From Corinectria fuckeliana (Eukaryota > Ascomycota > Sordariomycetes > Hypocreales > Nectriaceae), in contig WPDH01000045.1 of the NCBI GenBank assembly GCA_019137255.1, positions 1-64,000 on the forward strand: DNA of 64,000 nt, in the 5' to 3' direction. This document shows, piece after piece, positions 54,909-64,000 of the stretch (positions are counted from its first letter, which is position 1; each line of letters opens with the position of its first letter). The notes beneath the pieces are model-generated. The model had not been told where the DNA came from, did no database searches, and worked only from the letters and a program-made list of their open reading frames with translations. A program made the position numbers and the translations under genes.

Positions 54909-57575
54909 ATGTGGGCTTCACACATGCCCTACTACTCAGAGTATCACTCTGCACGTCCTGAACGTGACGCCAGTCCTAACGTCCTTTCCAAACCGACCAT
55001 GTCATCTACCGTTACCGGAATCGTCCCCAACGACATAAACAACGTCCCCAACGCCAACAACAACAACAATGGCAGCGCTGGCGACCTCATCCTCCCACAA
55101 CAGTCCCCCGCCAATTTTAGCGACCTAATGGAGCCTGCCATCGACGGACCCCCGTCCCCAGAGAGAATTCGACAATTGAACCAGCAGATGAAGCGAGCCT
55201 CTCATCTTAATCGGGGTCATGGCCACCGTGCTGCGTCATCTAGTGCGTCTTCGCTTCTAGTTACCGACCGAGCTGGCTGGGAACAGGCAATGGAAACTAT
55301 GCCTCTTTCCCGTCGCTCCTCGAACCGATCCGCTGCAAGCCGAAGCCCGTCACAGGATCGGCCCGATAGTGTGCAAGTCCTGGGAAAGAACATCTTCCAC
55401 CGCCGCGCCAAATCGAGCAAATCTGGAAGATCCAAGCGCGAGAGCAGCACCCACAGCTCGTCTGGAAGCTCTCTATACTCTACTGAAGCTCCCAGTGACA
55501 ACTCGCTGGCCAATCTCAAGGAATCCTTCATGCCAACTATCTTTGCACGCCGGAAAACTTCCCGTGATGAGACGACCCTGCAGCGCAAACTTCAGATTTC
55601 TGGGCCGTTCAACTTCCAACATGTAACCCATACGCCTCGTGACCAAATCGCCAATCTGCAACGCGGCAACCGTATGGAATTGGTGGCGGAGCTCTCGACT
55701 ATGCGTGTGTCGGGCCCAGCAAGCGCACCCGGCGCTATCAAGGAATCGGATGGGCGAGACATTTACTTCCCACATTACTCACCCGAGAACGCCGACGGCC
55801 AGGAGGCTGGCATGAGCCGTCCTCCACTGCCAATCCGCCAGACGGCGCCCGCCTCCGGACCTCGCCGCTTGATGAAGCATGCCAGGTCACAGGAGCAGCT
55901 CCGAACCACCCCACCGCGACCAGTCCGACCCCCGAGATCCCCTATTGAGCAAATTGTATCACCTACTCTTGGCCCAATGCCACCGCCACGAGTCTCGAGC
56001 CGCCAGTCTATGCGAAATGGCAGCCCGACGGGGGAGTTGGATCGGCCGCAGACAAGTGGTGGTTTCCGCCGGCCCCAACCGTTCAGCCCCGGCGAGAGTC
56101 CAGAGCAGCCCCCGGCGACGTCTTATGGATATGTGCCGGAGCCTGGATTTGCGGTTCTAGATGAGACTCGGTTCTCACACGCCCTAACCACTCCTGATGA
56201 CGTCGCCTGGCCTCTGACCACCCCAAACGGTGGCCCGTCGTACGAATCGCTGCTGGCGGACGTACCGGAGGAGGAGGAGCACTTTGCTGTCCCCCGACGC
56301 TCACGGGTCAGCCTCGCTAGCAACAGTTCGTCTCTCCGAGCCAGCCAATCTGTTCCGATTCTCCGCACACTGGCTCAGTCTCATCGGATGAGTGCGGCCT
56401 CGGACACACTAGGCCCCTTGGAAGTGTCTGCCTCGCACCGGGCGACGAGAGGCGGGTTGCAGGATGGCTGTGGGACCCTTGTGTCGCCAATTAGGGAGAA
56501 CTGGGAGGATGACATCGACTACTGCTACGAACACGAGGCCGATGCCAACTTCAACTACGAATGGGAGCGGCCATCGTTGGATGTCGGGCGAGATGTTGGA
56601 CACAGCATGCCCCCCCCGGTCAAGGTGGCTCTGGTGGATGATGAGCTGAGCGAGGCGCAGAGCGCCAGTAACACTCAGTCATCGCCCGGTATGCTCTCCG
56701 CATCTCGTTTCGATGTGCCGGCTCTAAGCCCTGCTAGTCAAGCGTCTCCTCCTGTTGGCTACGAAGCCACAACACCCCTTTCCGCAGCAGCAATCAAGAA
56801 CAACTTCTCGCTTCCGCGCGGAGAGAGGGCAAGCCGACCGCCCAACCTGAAGCACACCCGATCTGATTCTCGGGCGTCGAGCTTCAAGGAGTGCCACGGC
56901 TTTACCCTGTCTCCATCCTTGCTCATCCCTAATGATTACCACCATCAGATGCTCGAGAACGAGAAGCAGGAGTTTCCCAACGACGAAGAGTTCCGCGACC
57001 GGTTCTTCAAGTCTGACGCTTTTTACGAGGACCACCTCGGAGTAGCGAACAACCTATCGCCGTTCGCGCTGCAGCAACGATCCAGCATCTCGACGACAGC
57101 CACCAACTCGACGACCAACTCTACGACCGTCTCCGACTTCACTGGAGAGCGTCATGTTTCGGCAAACTCGACCTGGACAACCCTAACCAGGCTCACGAGC
57201 AGCAACTCGCTCAACAAGATGGCAGAGTCATGGTCGGAGACTACCGGTGACCGGGTTGCGAGCACCCACCTCGCTGACCCACAGGAGGACAGCGATCAGG
57301 AGGAATCTACTCCGCCGGCGTCCCAGGATAAGGACACGGTGCCTGAGCTTTCCCCATTCCCGACGGTGCCTGTCGGGAAGCGATCGTTACACAAGAGCCA
57401 CGCCAGCGAGTCGGTCGTTCATGTCCGGGACGAGGTGCCGCCCATGAGGTCGCCGGAGCCGACCAAGACTCGTCGCGCTCGTGCTAGGACGACAAGCATA
57501 AGCCAAGCACCGCCAGTCGGACAGTACGCGCTTTTCCCGCGATCGTATATCAAGGGCAACGGCGACCGGATCTAG
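54909..57575 (+). CDS. CRIB-domain protein (putative Cdc42/Rac effector)
   Basis: Single open frame, 888 aa, start in GCCACCATGTGG context. The only recognisable domain is a CRIB (p21-Rho-binding) motif, ISGPFNFQHVTHT at 230-242. It keeps I-S-x-P, F236, H238 and H241 of the consensus that contacts GTP-bound Cdc42/Rac. The rest is long, disordered Ser/Pro/Arg-rich sequence with SRRSSNRS-type repeats, polar runs (NANNNNN) and acidic segments. No kinase domain follows, so it is not a PAK. It resembles Gic-type or other scaffold effectors of fungal polarity. Effector function at the polarised cortex is inference. Near residues 640-720, SFKECHGFTLSPSLLIPNDYHHQMLENEKQEFPNDEEFRDRF is better ordered and may be a second conserved element. 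Confidence 0.82.
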   Translation: MWASHMPYYSEYHSARPERDASPNVLSKPTMSSTVTGIVPNDINNVPNANNNNNGSAGDLILPQQSPANFSDLMEPAIDGPPSPERIRQLNQQMKRASHLNRGHGHRAASSSASSLLVTDRAGWEQAMETMPLSRRSSNRSAASRSPSQDRPDSVQVLGKNIFHRRAKSSKSGRSKRESSTHSSSGSSLYSTEAPSDNSLANLKESFMPTIFARRKTSRDETTLQRKLQISGPFNFQHVTHTPRDQIANLQRGNRMELVAELSTMRVSGPASAPGAIKESDGRDIYFPHYSPENADGQEAGMSRPPLPIRQTAPASGPRRLMKHARSQEQLRTTPPRPVRPPRSPIEQIVSPTLGPMPPPRVSSRQSMRNGSPTGELDRPQTSGGFRRPQPFSPGESPEQPPATSYGYVPEPGFAVLDETRFSHALTTPDDVAWPLTTPNGGPSYESLLADVPEEEEHFAVPRRSRVSLASNSSSLRASQSVPILRTLAQSHRMSAASDTLGPLEVSASHRATRGGLQDGCGTLVSPIRENWEDDIDYCYEHEADANFNYEWERPSLDVGRDVGHSMPPPVKVALVDDELSEAQSASNTQSSPGMLSASRFDVPALSPASQASPPVGYEATTPLSAAAIKNNFSLPRGERASRPPNLKHTRSDSRASSFKECHGFTLSPSLLIPNDYHHQMLENEKQEFPNDEEFRDRFFKSDAFYEDHLGVANNLSPFALQQRSSISTTATNSTTNSTTVSDFTGERHVSANSTWTTLTRLTSSNSLNKMAESWSETTGDRVASTHLADPQEDSDQEESTPPASQDKDTVPELSPFPTVPVGKRSLHKSHASESVVHVRDEVPPMRSPEPTKTRRARARTTSISQAPPVGQYALFPRSYIKGNGDRI

Positions 57576-59089
57576 AGTCACCTGCTTGGTTCTATCTATG
57601 CCACCATCATGCCATATTCCAGCTTTTTTTCTTTTTTATGACGCGCCGTGGTGCCGAGTTTCCCCCTGACACTTCGGGTGTACAATTGTTCATACAGGGG
57701 CACGCACAGCTCAGTCAGGTGCGACGACCCCTGGTCTGTACCGTATTGTACACCATCACCAACACTCAATGGAGGGTTTCATTCATAGACGGAGTTTTTT
57801 TTTGCGCGCATTCTCGTCTTTCTTCTTTCCAGAAGGCGTCGCATTGCCGGTCGTTTTGCTTTTGTTATTTTTGCGGTCGTTCTTTTCGCTACCCTCGCGG
57901 TACTAGAGGCGTACTTGTGGCGCTACACATGGCAGTTAGGACAACTGTTTTTTCTTATTTTCGGGAGAGGGGATTCAAAAGATAAAAGCCGTCACTCGTT
58001 GGGCGCTGTGTCTTGCTTCATGTTACACTTCGGGCGGGTCGAGGAGGGCATTGATCAGGGATGCGATCAAGGAGAAATGGCCCAGACCCAGAGAGATGGG
58101 TCGATTTGGATGGGTGGGATGGATGGATGGGATCTGATGAGTTATGGATTACGAACTTCTAGAAAAAACCAGCAGCAAAGCTATTTGTACCAACACCCTC
58201 GAATAGCAACCAACTTAAAGTCGAAAAGCGCTGGCTGGGACTTGCAACAGCAGTGCAAAATATACAAAAGAAAGAAGAAGTCACAACAGTTCCCATATGA
58301 CCCATGAGTAAACAAAAAGTTGGTTCCAATGAAAAGTAAACCACTCTAAAGAGTTCTGGCTCCTCTTAGTTTTACTTACTGAATCGCTCAACTTCACCGA
58401 ACATAAAATAATCGATAAGGGTTGTAAAATCAGTTCTGAACTTGGATGTCTGTGTCTATCTTTGTCTGTCGCATTGAGGTCATCCCCCATACTTAAGTAA
58501 TAACGAAAAGGACAAGCATTGTAACTTGAAACAGAAACTTCTTTCTCTCCCCCTCGCTCTGACTCTATGCGACTCGTTGACCCCTTAATTTGGTGACCAA
58601 GGAAACATACCAAACAAAACAAAACAAACAAAACAAGGTTCAAAAAAGAAAAAGAAAACCAAACAAGAAGGACAAGAGCCTCAAAAAGGTGCAAGAGGTT
58701 GAAAGAAAAAAAAAACAATTTTTAGAAGCAAAAATCCGACCCCAACCGTCCCATGTTACCTGCCTCCCTTACGGTTCATCGTTACCCAGATCCCACCCAC
58801 CTCCATCCAGTCTTGCGCAACTCCACCTGTCTGTGAAAACGTGCTTCCCGAAGCCTGTTTGCTTGCTACAGCTTGGACATTTGTCTGAAATCCAGAAATG
58901 GCAGCTTTGGAATATGTGCCGGTAAGTGAATGAAGTTGAATTGAAGACAATTCCTGAAATGTCGCGTTTCGGAAAATGCACCCAAGGAGAGAAGGGGCTA
59001 GTTGACGTAACCTAACATCCCAGCGTTTTGTGCCATTCACACTCCTTTTTTTCCGTGTCGTGAAGACGTTTGTGGTCCTCGAGGTTCGT
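57576..59089. other. convergent 3' flanks, CRIB gene (+) / bHLH gene (-)
   Basis: 1.5 kb with T-rich and A-rich runs and a short GGAT repeat near 58,115-58,130. No gene seen. CAAAACAAACAAAAC-type A-rich runs (58,605-58,720) are probably untranslated sequence. Confidence 0.5.
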
Positions 59090-61552
59090 TCATTCCGGAC
59101 CGTCGTCCTGGTCGTCGTCCTGGTCATCGTCCATGCTAACGTTCATGTCGAGTGGTGCGTTATTGTCCCCCGGAGACGCCGTGTCCTCCGAGGCAGAGCC
59201 CTTGAGCTGCTGCAGACTCCCCTGAAGCTCATTCTTCTCATGCTCGAGTATGTCACGTTCCCGCTCGAGAGTCTCGATATGCTTTCGAGCCATCTCCAGT
59301 ACCTCGCCCTTACTGACTCTCCGGTCGGCCCAGTCAACAGGCGCGCCGCCGTCAGAGCCCTCGCCGTCCCCGCTGGTGCGGATCTGCTCGGGGAGAGCGT
59401 TGAGCAGGGACTCGAACTGAGAGTTGAGGCGGTTGCGGTACTGCTTCTCGACGAGGTTGTGGGAGGCGCGGGTGCGGCGCTCCTCGGGGGTGTCGGTGGG
59501 CTTGGTGTAGCTGTTCTTGGAGGTGCGGGAGGCGCTGCGGAGCTTGCTGAGGCGGCTGGATGTGGTAGAGGAGGTGGCCGCGGACGACGCCATCGAGGTG
59601 GCCTTGGATCCAACGCTCACGCGGCTGTTCTGGGAGGTGGAGCTGGGGCTGCCGGCGTCCGGAGAGGGGCCCTTGCGGCTGCTGTCGACGGACTTGCGGG
59701 AGTCCTTTTTTTGCTTTCTGGACCGGGCAGCTTTCTTTGGACGGGAACCTTCGTCTTGGTCGAGCTCTTGTTGCAGGTCCTCCGGATCGGTCCATGGATT
59801 CGTTGATATCTGGGCAGCAGGCGTGGTTACCGTTGGGGTACTGCCCTCCTGGCCGAGGTGGTCCTCCCAAGAGCTACCAAAGGTAAAGTGACTCTGGGAG
59901 GAGTGAATGCTGGAGGGCGAGACCAGCGCACCCCCGTACCCGAGAGCGGCATCCGAGGCAGTGGGCGAGAGATGGCCATGATGGGATATGGAGGGGATCA
60001 TGGTTCCGGGCACTTCGAAGTCGAAGGGCGTCGGGTTCAGGGTCATTGTGGGATGGCCGCCGCCATATAGGCTCCAATCCATGGGCATGGAGGACACGGC
60101 CGGAGAGGCATAGCTCGCGGTCGCCATTGGCGCCGAGGTGTGCGGGTGATGGGCGGCATGGCCGTGTAAGTCGAGGACGGCTTGGTGGTGAGGCTGAGGC
60201 TGGGGGTGGAGGTGGGAGCGTGACATGGCACGTGACTGCTCAGAGTGGTGGTGGTGATGCTGGTGCTGGTGCTGCTGCGGCGGCGGATTTTGATGTGGCG
60301 AATGCTGAGGATGCGAATGAGGCTGAGGCTGAGGCTGAGGCGGGCCCGCTATAGTACCCGCTGAGGAGGGCGTGGGCGTGGACGTCGTGGAAGGGTGGCG
60401 CGGGTCGGGAGGGGGCGGTAGGTGCCGGTGTGGCTGAGCACTGGTTCGATTCGCGGAAGAAGTGGGCTGTTGCAGATGGTCCAGATGGTCCAGATGGGCC
60501 TGGCTGGTGCTGGTCGAGGCGGCGTCGAGTTGGCCGGAGGGAATGGGCATGGGCATCTGGTTTTGCATGTTAGAATCAGGCTCTGGCAACTATTGTCTCG
60601 TTTCTTTCGATGTTGGCTGGCTTTTTCGCGCCGGCCCCTTGCTCTTCTCTCTTATTCTTTCGTTCCGGTTTTCTTCCTTCCTTCTTCTCTCTTCCAATCG
60701 GTAGCGAGAACCATCCATCTCGATCCGTTTCCGTTCGTGGTGCGGTTCGGCCAGTGGCCTCGGCTCGTTCGATGACATGCGGTCTCGCCTATCTCGCCTC
60801 GCTATTCCGGCGGGGGTTCCCGCCATGGCGCCTGGTGGCTTTGTATCTCTCTTTCTTTCTGCCTGTCTCTCTGTGTTTCTTTCCTCTTCTCCCTTCTCTC
60901 CTCTGTTCCTCTCCTCTTCTTCTTCGGTCCTTAATCTTCTTTTCTCCCCCTCCAAGTGGCTTGTTGTCTCCCCCGGATTTGTCATCAATGCTGGGTCGGT
61001 CCGCCACCGCAGTTCGCCTGCACTCGCACTATCACGCGCTTTGGTGACGGACGATGGCTCAGACTCGGGCGCACTTAGGCCACAGAGACGGTTACTCAAA
61101 CCCGCTCTTGGCGGCCATCTCCGTACCCACGGGGGAAGGGAGGACTGCAACGCGAACGTCATGGCTCGCAAGGAGAGACGCAAATGAGCTCAGGCCCTTC
61201 AGTCGAGATTCCGCCACTGAGCTGATGATGTCCATCGAAAGACGCCATCGTCTCACTCGAAGTGACTCGATCCTCAGGAACGCATAACATTAACAGCTGA
61301 CCACTGGGTCGACTGCCAGCCATGAGCCCAACGTCCCATGTTCCACAAGGCGCCCCTCCTAACAAGCTTTCCCGGGTCCTTGCAACCCCTTGTCCCCCCC
61401 CTGGAACCGGGCTGCATCCTGGCGCAACACAGCCAGCAACACCAATAACAGCAACAACAGAAAGGAAGTTCGGACGCCAGCGTGCTACGTACCTCGGGAT
61501 CGTCTATGAGGAAGTCATAGAATGACGCATCCCCGCCTTGATCCCCCGCCAT
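59090..61552 (-). CDS. bHLH transcription factor (model with distant first exon)
   Basis: Proposed exons are 61,552-61,493 and 60,556-59,090, giving 508 aa. Without the first exon, the open frame from 60,589 gives 499 aa. The first exon encodes MAGDQGGDASFYDFLIDDPE and ends at a GTACGT donor. The acceptor AAAACCAG has a CTAAC branch site about a dozen bases before it and is in phase. The bHLH basic region RASHNLVEKQYRNRLN (H377, E381, R385 in the 499-aa numbering) has the H-x3-E-x3-R pattern of CACGTG binders. Then come helix 1, a loop rich in Gly/Asp, helix 2 (RVSKGEVLEMARKHIETLERE) and a coiled coil. The N-terminal half is Gln/His/Pro-rich. The acidic tail ends DDGPE. The target pathway is unknown. 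Nuclear factor certain, first exon moderate. Confidence 0.85.
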
Positions 61553-61666
61553 GGTAAGGGCTAGGGTGGTTTGCGGAGTTGCGATGATGCTCGTTCGGGT
61601 CGTCCGGGTCTGGAAGACTGAGGCTAGGTTCAATCAACCTGCGTTGGCTCGAGCCTTGTCTTGTGT

Positions 61667-61702
61667 CGTGTGCGTGTGCGTGTGCGTGTGCGTTTGCGTG
61701 TG
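61667..61702. repeat. GTGTGC microsatellite
   Basis: Imperfect GTGTGC units, about 115 bases upstream (minus sense) of the proposed bHLH start codon. Confidence 0.85.
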
Positions 61703-61818
61703 TCTTGGGTTGGGTTGTCCTTTTGGTTCGCGTTCGACGTGGGCTAGGACGGGGACGTTGTCGTGGACGTGGTTGTTGCTGACCTCACTCGATCTTTGGT
61801 GTTGTGTCCCTGCCTCTG

Positions 61819-61850
61819 AGGGGCGAGGGGCGAGGGGTGAGGGGCGAGGG
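61819..61850. repeat. 7-8-bp tandem repeat (GGGGCGA type)
   Basis: Four near-identical units in a row. Confidence 0.85.
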
Positions 61851-64000
61851 CTTGTCCTGCTTTTGTATTCCTCTTGCAGCCTGATCAAAGGCTCGAAAGC
61901 AGGAAACAGCTGGAGGGCTGCGGACGGGGAGAGGCTTTGTTTGCTTCCCCTGACGGGTTCGCACCTATCTCGGGTGACAGGTTTCGAAGGAGGGCGCCGG
62001 TGGCTTGCTACCTGAGCCTTCGTTCGCCAGCCTGCTTGTGCTTGCACCTTTGGACCTGAGCCTGCAAAGCCGTTCGTTGCAAGTACAGAACAATGCAGAT
62101 GAGTTGACTCTTGGTTGACCTGTTTCGCGCGGCCTCAGCCAACGCCGGTACCGCCTTTCCACCTTAAGGCCGGTGATCCGGGGACCGGGCGGCTTATACG
62201 GTGGGATGCCGTCGACGAGATGCTACCGGAGGTTGCTGGACTGTTCGAACGCCACCCGCCCAGAGCCGCATCGGTATCGGGCTAGCGATCGAAGCCGATA
62301 CTATTCTGGCTCTATTGCCCTCCCGGGGGGGGGTTGCCGGCGTCTCGTGCTACCAGACTCAAGTCACCCCACTGAAGAGATTTCGCGGCACCACGAGACT
62401 GCGTCAAGCGACACGATCGGATGTCTTTCCACACAGATGAGCGAACGGGTCTACCACGCTGCTGGGTACTGCCCCCTTGAGCCCCGATATGTCTGTCCGA
62501 TGTCTGTCTGCCGTCTCTTGACAAGTTGTGGGAATGGCTGCTGTTGGTGTCAGGCTGCATGCTGGGTAGGGTGACTTTTTCGGTCGGCACACACCGGACT
62601 CACCCACGGTCGACGCTTTTCTGTCCGTCGTCTCTCGGTGTCCGTTTCCGTCTCCGTCTCCGTCTCTCTTTCTCTCTCTGCCCCTGTCTCTGTCCCTTTC
62701 TCTCCCTTTCTTCTCACGAGCTCTCTTCCTTGGCCCTGCCCTGACACGAGCTCCTGTCTTTGCCTAGCCCTTTGACTAGTCACCTTCGGTGCGGGTTCTG
62801 GGTCGATTGTTCCCGTCTCTCTCCTTGTCTTGTCTTGTCTTTCGCTTCCTTCCACTAGTTAGTTGCTCGTATCCTCCTCTGTCCCTATCTTGGGAAAGCC
62901 GAGGCCTAGGCCGAGGTCGAGTGACTGGTCACGGGGTATACCCAATGGTAACCCAGAACTATGAGCAGAGTGGCTCGAGCCCCTGATGACAACAAGCCTC
63001 TCGCCTTGCCTCGCTTGTCTCGTTTGGGAATCGAATGTCGTGGGACGGCCCTATCGTGTCAAAAAGCTAGGGCTGGGGACTGGGTCTGGGAACTGGGACT
63101 GGGGGGGGATCTTTGGAGGTCCTCAAGCGAATAGCCCGACCCTCTCCTTCTCCTCCCACGTGAAGTAGCAACTTCCAATGATCCAATGAGAGCAATCGAC
63201 ACCAGGCTGAGGAGCCGCTGTGTGGTGGTCCGCGGCCGTTACGGAGCACGGGTACAACGATTCGATAATACCCAGCAGATGGACAAACGGTGGAGAGCCT
63301 GGAGTGGAGTGGATTCGAGCTGACGCCTTGCCGGACAGGATCCTTTGTCCAATGGCAGTTTGCAAAAGAAGGTCGAAGTATGAGTTGGAGTGCTGGAGTT
63401 GGGGCCGTTGGACCCCGCCCTTACCGCCCAAGGACCAAGGCCCAAGGCGCCAAAGGCCCAGGAGGACCCAAGACCCAAGACCCAGGGCCAAGGGCGCCCT
63501 TTGGGGACCTCACCCCGTCCGTCGTCCACTCTGGGATGTGTAGGCGAGGGTGGGAAAAGGCTTGGGCATGCATGCTCCTTTAAGAACTGATCGGCATCTA
63601 GAGGGTCCTTCGGGGCCAGGCTATTGGATGCCTTCACCCGGAAGCCTTACAGCTCACATGTCAAGCGCGGGACACAATACGCATGGCGAGCGTGTAGGTA
63701 GGTATAAACCTCCCTGCAATCCTCCCTGCTATGGCTGGTCTAGACTGGGCTCCTCCGCCCCCGTCTCACGCGATATCATCCCGGGACTTTCTGAGCAGTC
63801 AGAATCTTGATCTCCTTGCCTCCCCGTTCCCGGGCACCGCACCGGCGGGCGGTGGGGAGATTGTGAGGGGGGGGGAGTACATAGTGCGAGGGGAGGTGGG
63901 AAGGGGAACGAGAGGGAGAGCAGGTAAATGTTGTAGAAAACCGGCGTCTCTCTGTCTTAGTCTCCTTTCACTTTCAGGGCCCTTGCCAAGGTCCGTTCCA

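Larger units (their letters stand above)
61553..64000. promoter_or_regulatory. upstream region of the bHLH gene, no other gene seen
   Basis: 2.4 kb of low-complexity DNA. It holds a GCGTGT/GT repeat (61,667-61,702), a GGGGCGA repeat (61,819-61,850), CCGTCT/CTCT pyrimidine repeats (about 62,636-62,710), a GGGACTGG-type repeat (about 63,066-63,107) and a CCAAGACCCAAGG-type repeat (about 63,428-63,495). Open frames here reflect the repeats. Long upstream regions are usual for fungal regulators. Confidence 0.5.

Noticed and set aside
59030..59806. 258-codon plus-strand frame opposite the bHLH gene
   Set aside because: Antisense to the helix-loop-helix exon. It is rich in Val/Gly/Ala because of the opposite strand's codon use.
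60590..61183. 197-codon minus-strand frame between the two bHLH exons
   Set aside because: It is Arg/Glu-rich from purine-rich low-complexity DNA and is better explained as intron sequence.
1..64000. CRISPR arrays, prokaryotic operons, rRNA or tRNA genes, secondary-metabolite cluster
   Set aside because: I looked for spaced direct repeats, tRNA-like cloverleaf boxes and synthase-type genes. None were seen, and the gene set is ordinary eukaryotic housekeeping.

Overview
The window is nuclear DNA from a filamentous ascomycete (Pezizomycotina, most likely Sordariomycetes). The evidence is short introns (about 50-100 nt) with GT-AG borders and CTRAY branch sites, a ribosomal protein L28e gene (a family missing from budding yeast), fungus-only families (DUF2015, DUF2423), a Gpi7/Las21 enzyme, and a sharply bounded AT-rich block with the marks of repeat-induced point mutation (RIP). 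Species assignment is inference.

Bases 1-17,280 are an AT-rich, RIP-degraded transposon nest with no intact gene. It can be unpicked. (i) A full-length Ty3/gypsy-type LTR element in minus orientation lies at 7,672-16,069, with 212-bp LTRs and GTATA target duplications. (ii) Nested in it is a 647-bp non-autonomous LTR element (TRIM-like) at 14,118-14,764, with 146-bp LTRs, a polypurine tract and a CTAAG target duplication. (iii) A second, diverged gypsy copy occupies about 657-7,200. (iv) A 1,044-bp GC-richer, unmutated retroposon (2,410-3,453) with a TAAA-type tail and a perfect 14-bp target duplication sits inside that gypsy copy. (v) Bases 1-656 are a heavily RIP-mutated copy of the 3' part of the same retroposon.

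Bases 17,300-64,000 are gene-bearing, with normal GC. Thirteen protein genes are supported. In order they are: C-5 sterol desaturase (ERG3 type, +), a DUF2015 membrane protein (-), ribosomal protein L28e (+), a malate dehydrogenase without a targeting peptide (+), TRAPP subunit Trs33 (-), a Siz/PIAS SUMO ligase (-), a DUF2423 protein (+), Gpi7/Las21 (+), condensin subunit Ycg1/Cnd3 (-), Nop4 with four RRMs (+), an unknown conserved-looking protein (-), a NIPA-type magnesium transporter (+), a CRIB-domain protein (+) and a bHLH transcription factor (-); the unknown protein is the one without a family call. Most genes need splicing and I give exon models, all checked for phase. They form no pathway cluster: these are housekeeping genes in mixed orientation with short divergent or convergent spacers. 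The exceptions are a 7.9-kb stretch (46,969-54,908) ahead of the CRIB gene and about 2.4 kb ahead of the bHLH gene, where I see no gene.

The observations most worth checking are the mutated/unmutated retroposon pair, the TRIM-like element, a long plus-strand reading frame inside the minus-strand gypsy element interrupted only by TAA/TAG codons, a hidden 51-nt in-frame intron in the condensin gene, a probable GC-AG intron in the SUMO ligase, an awkward acceptor in GPI7, and a probable distant first exon of the bHLH gene.
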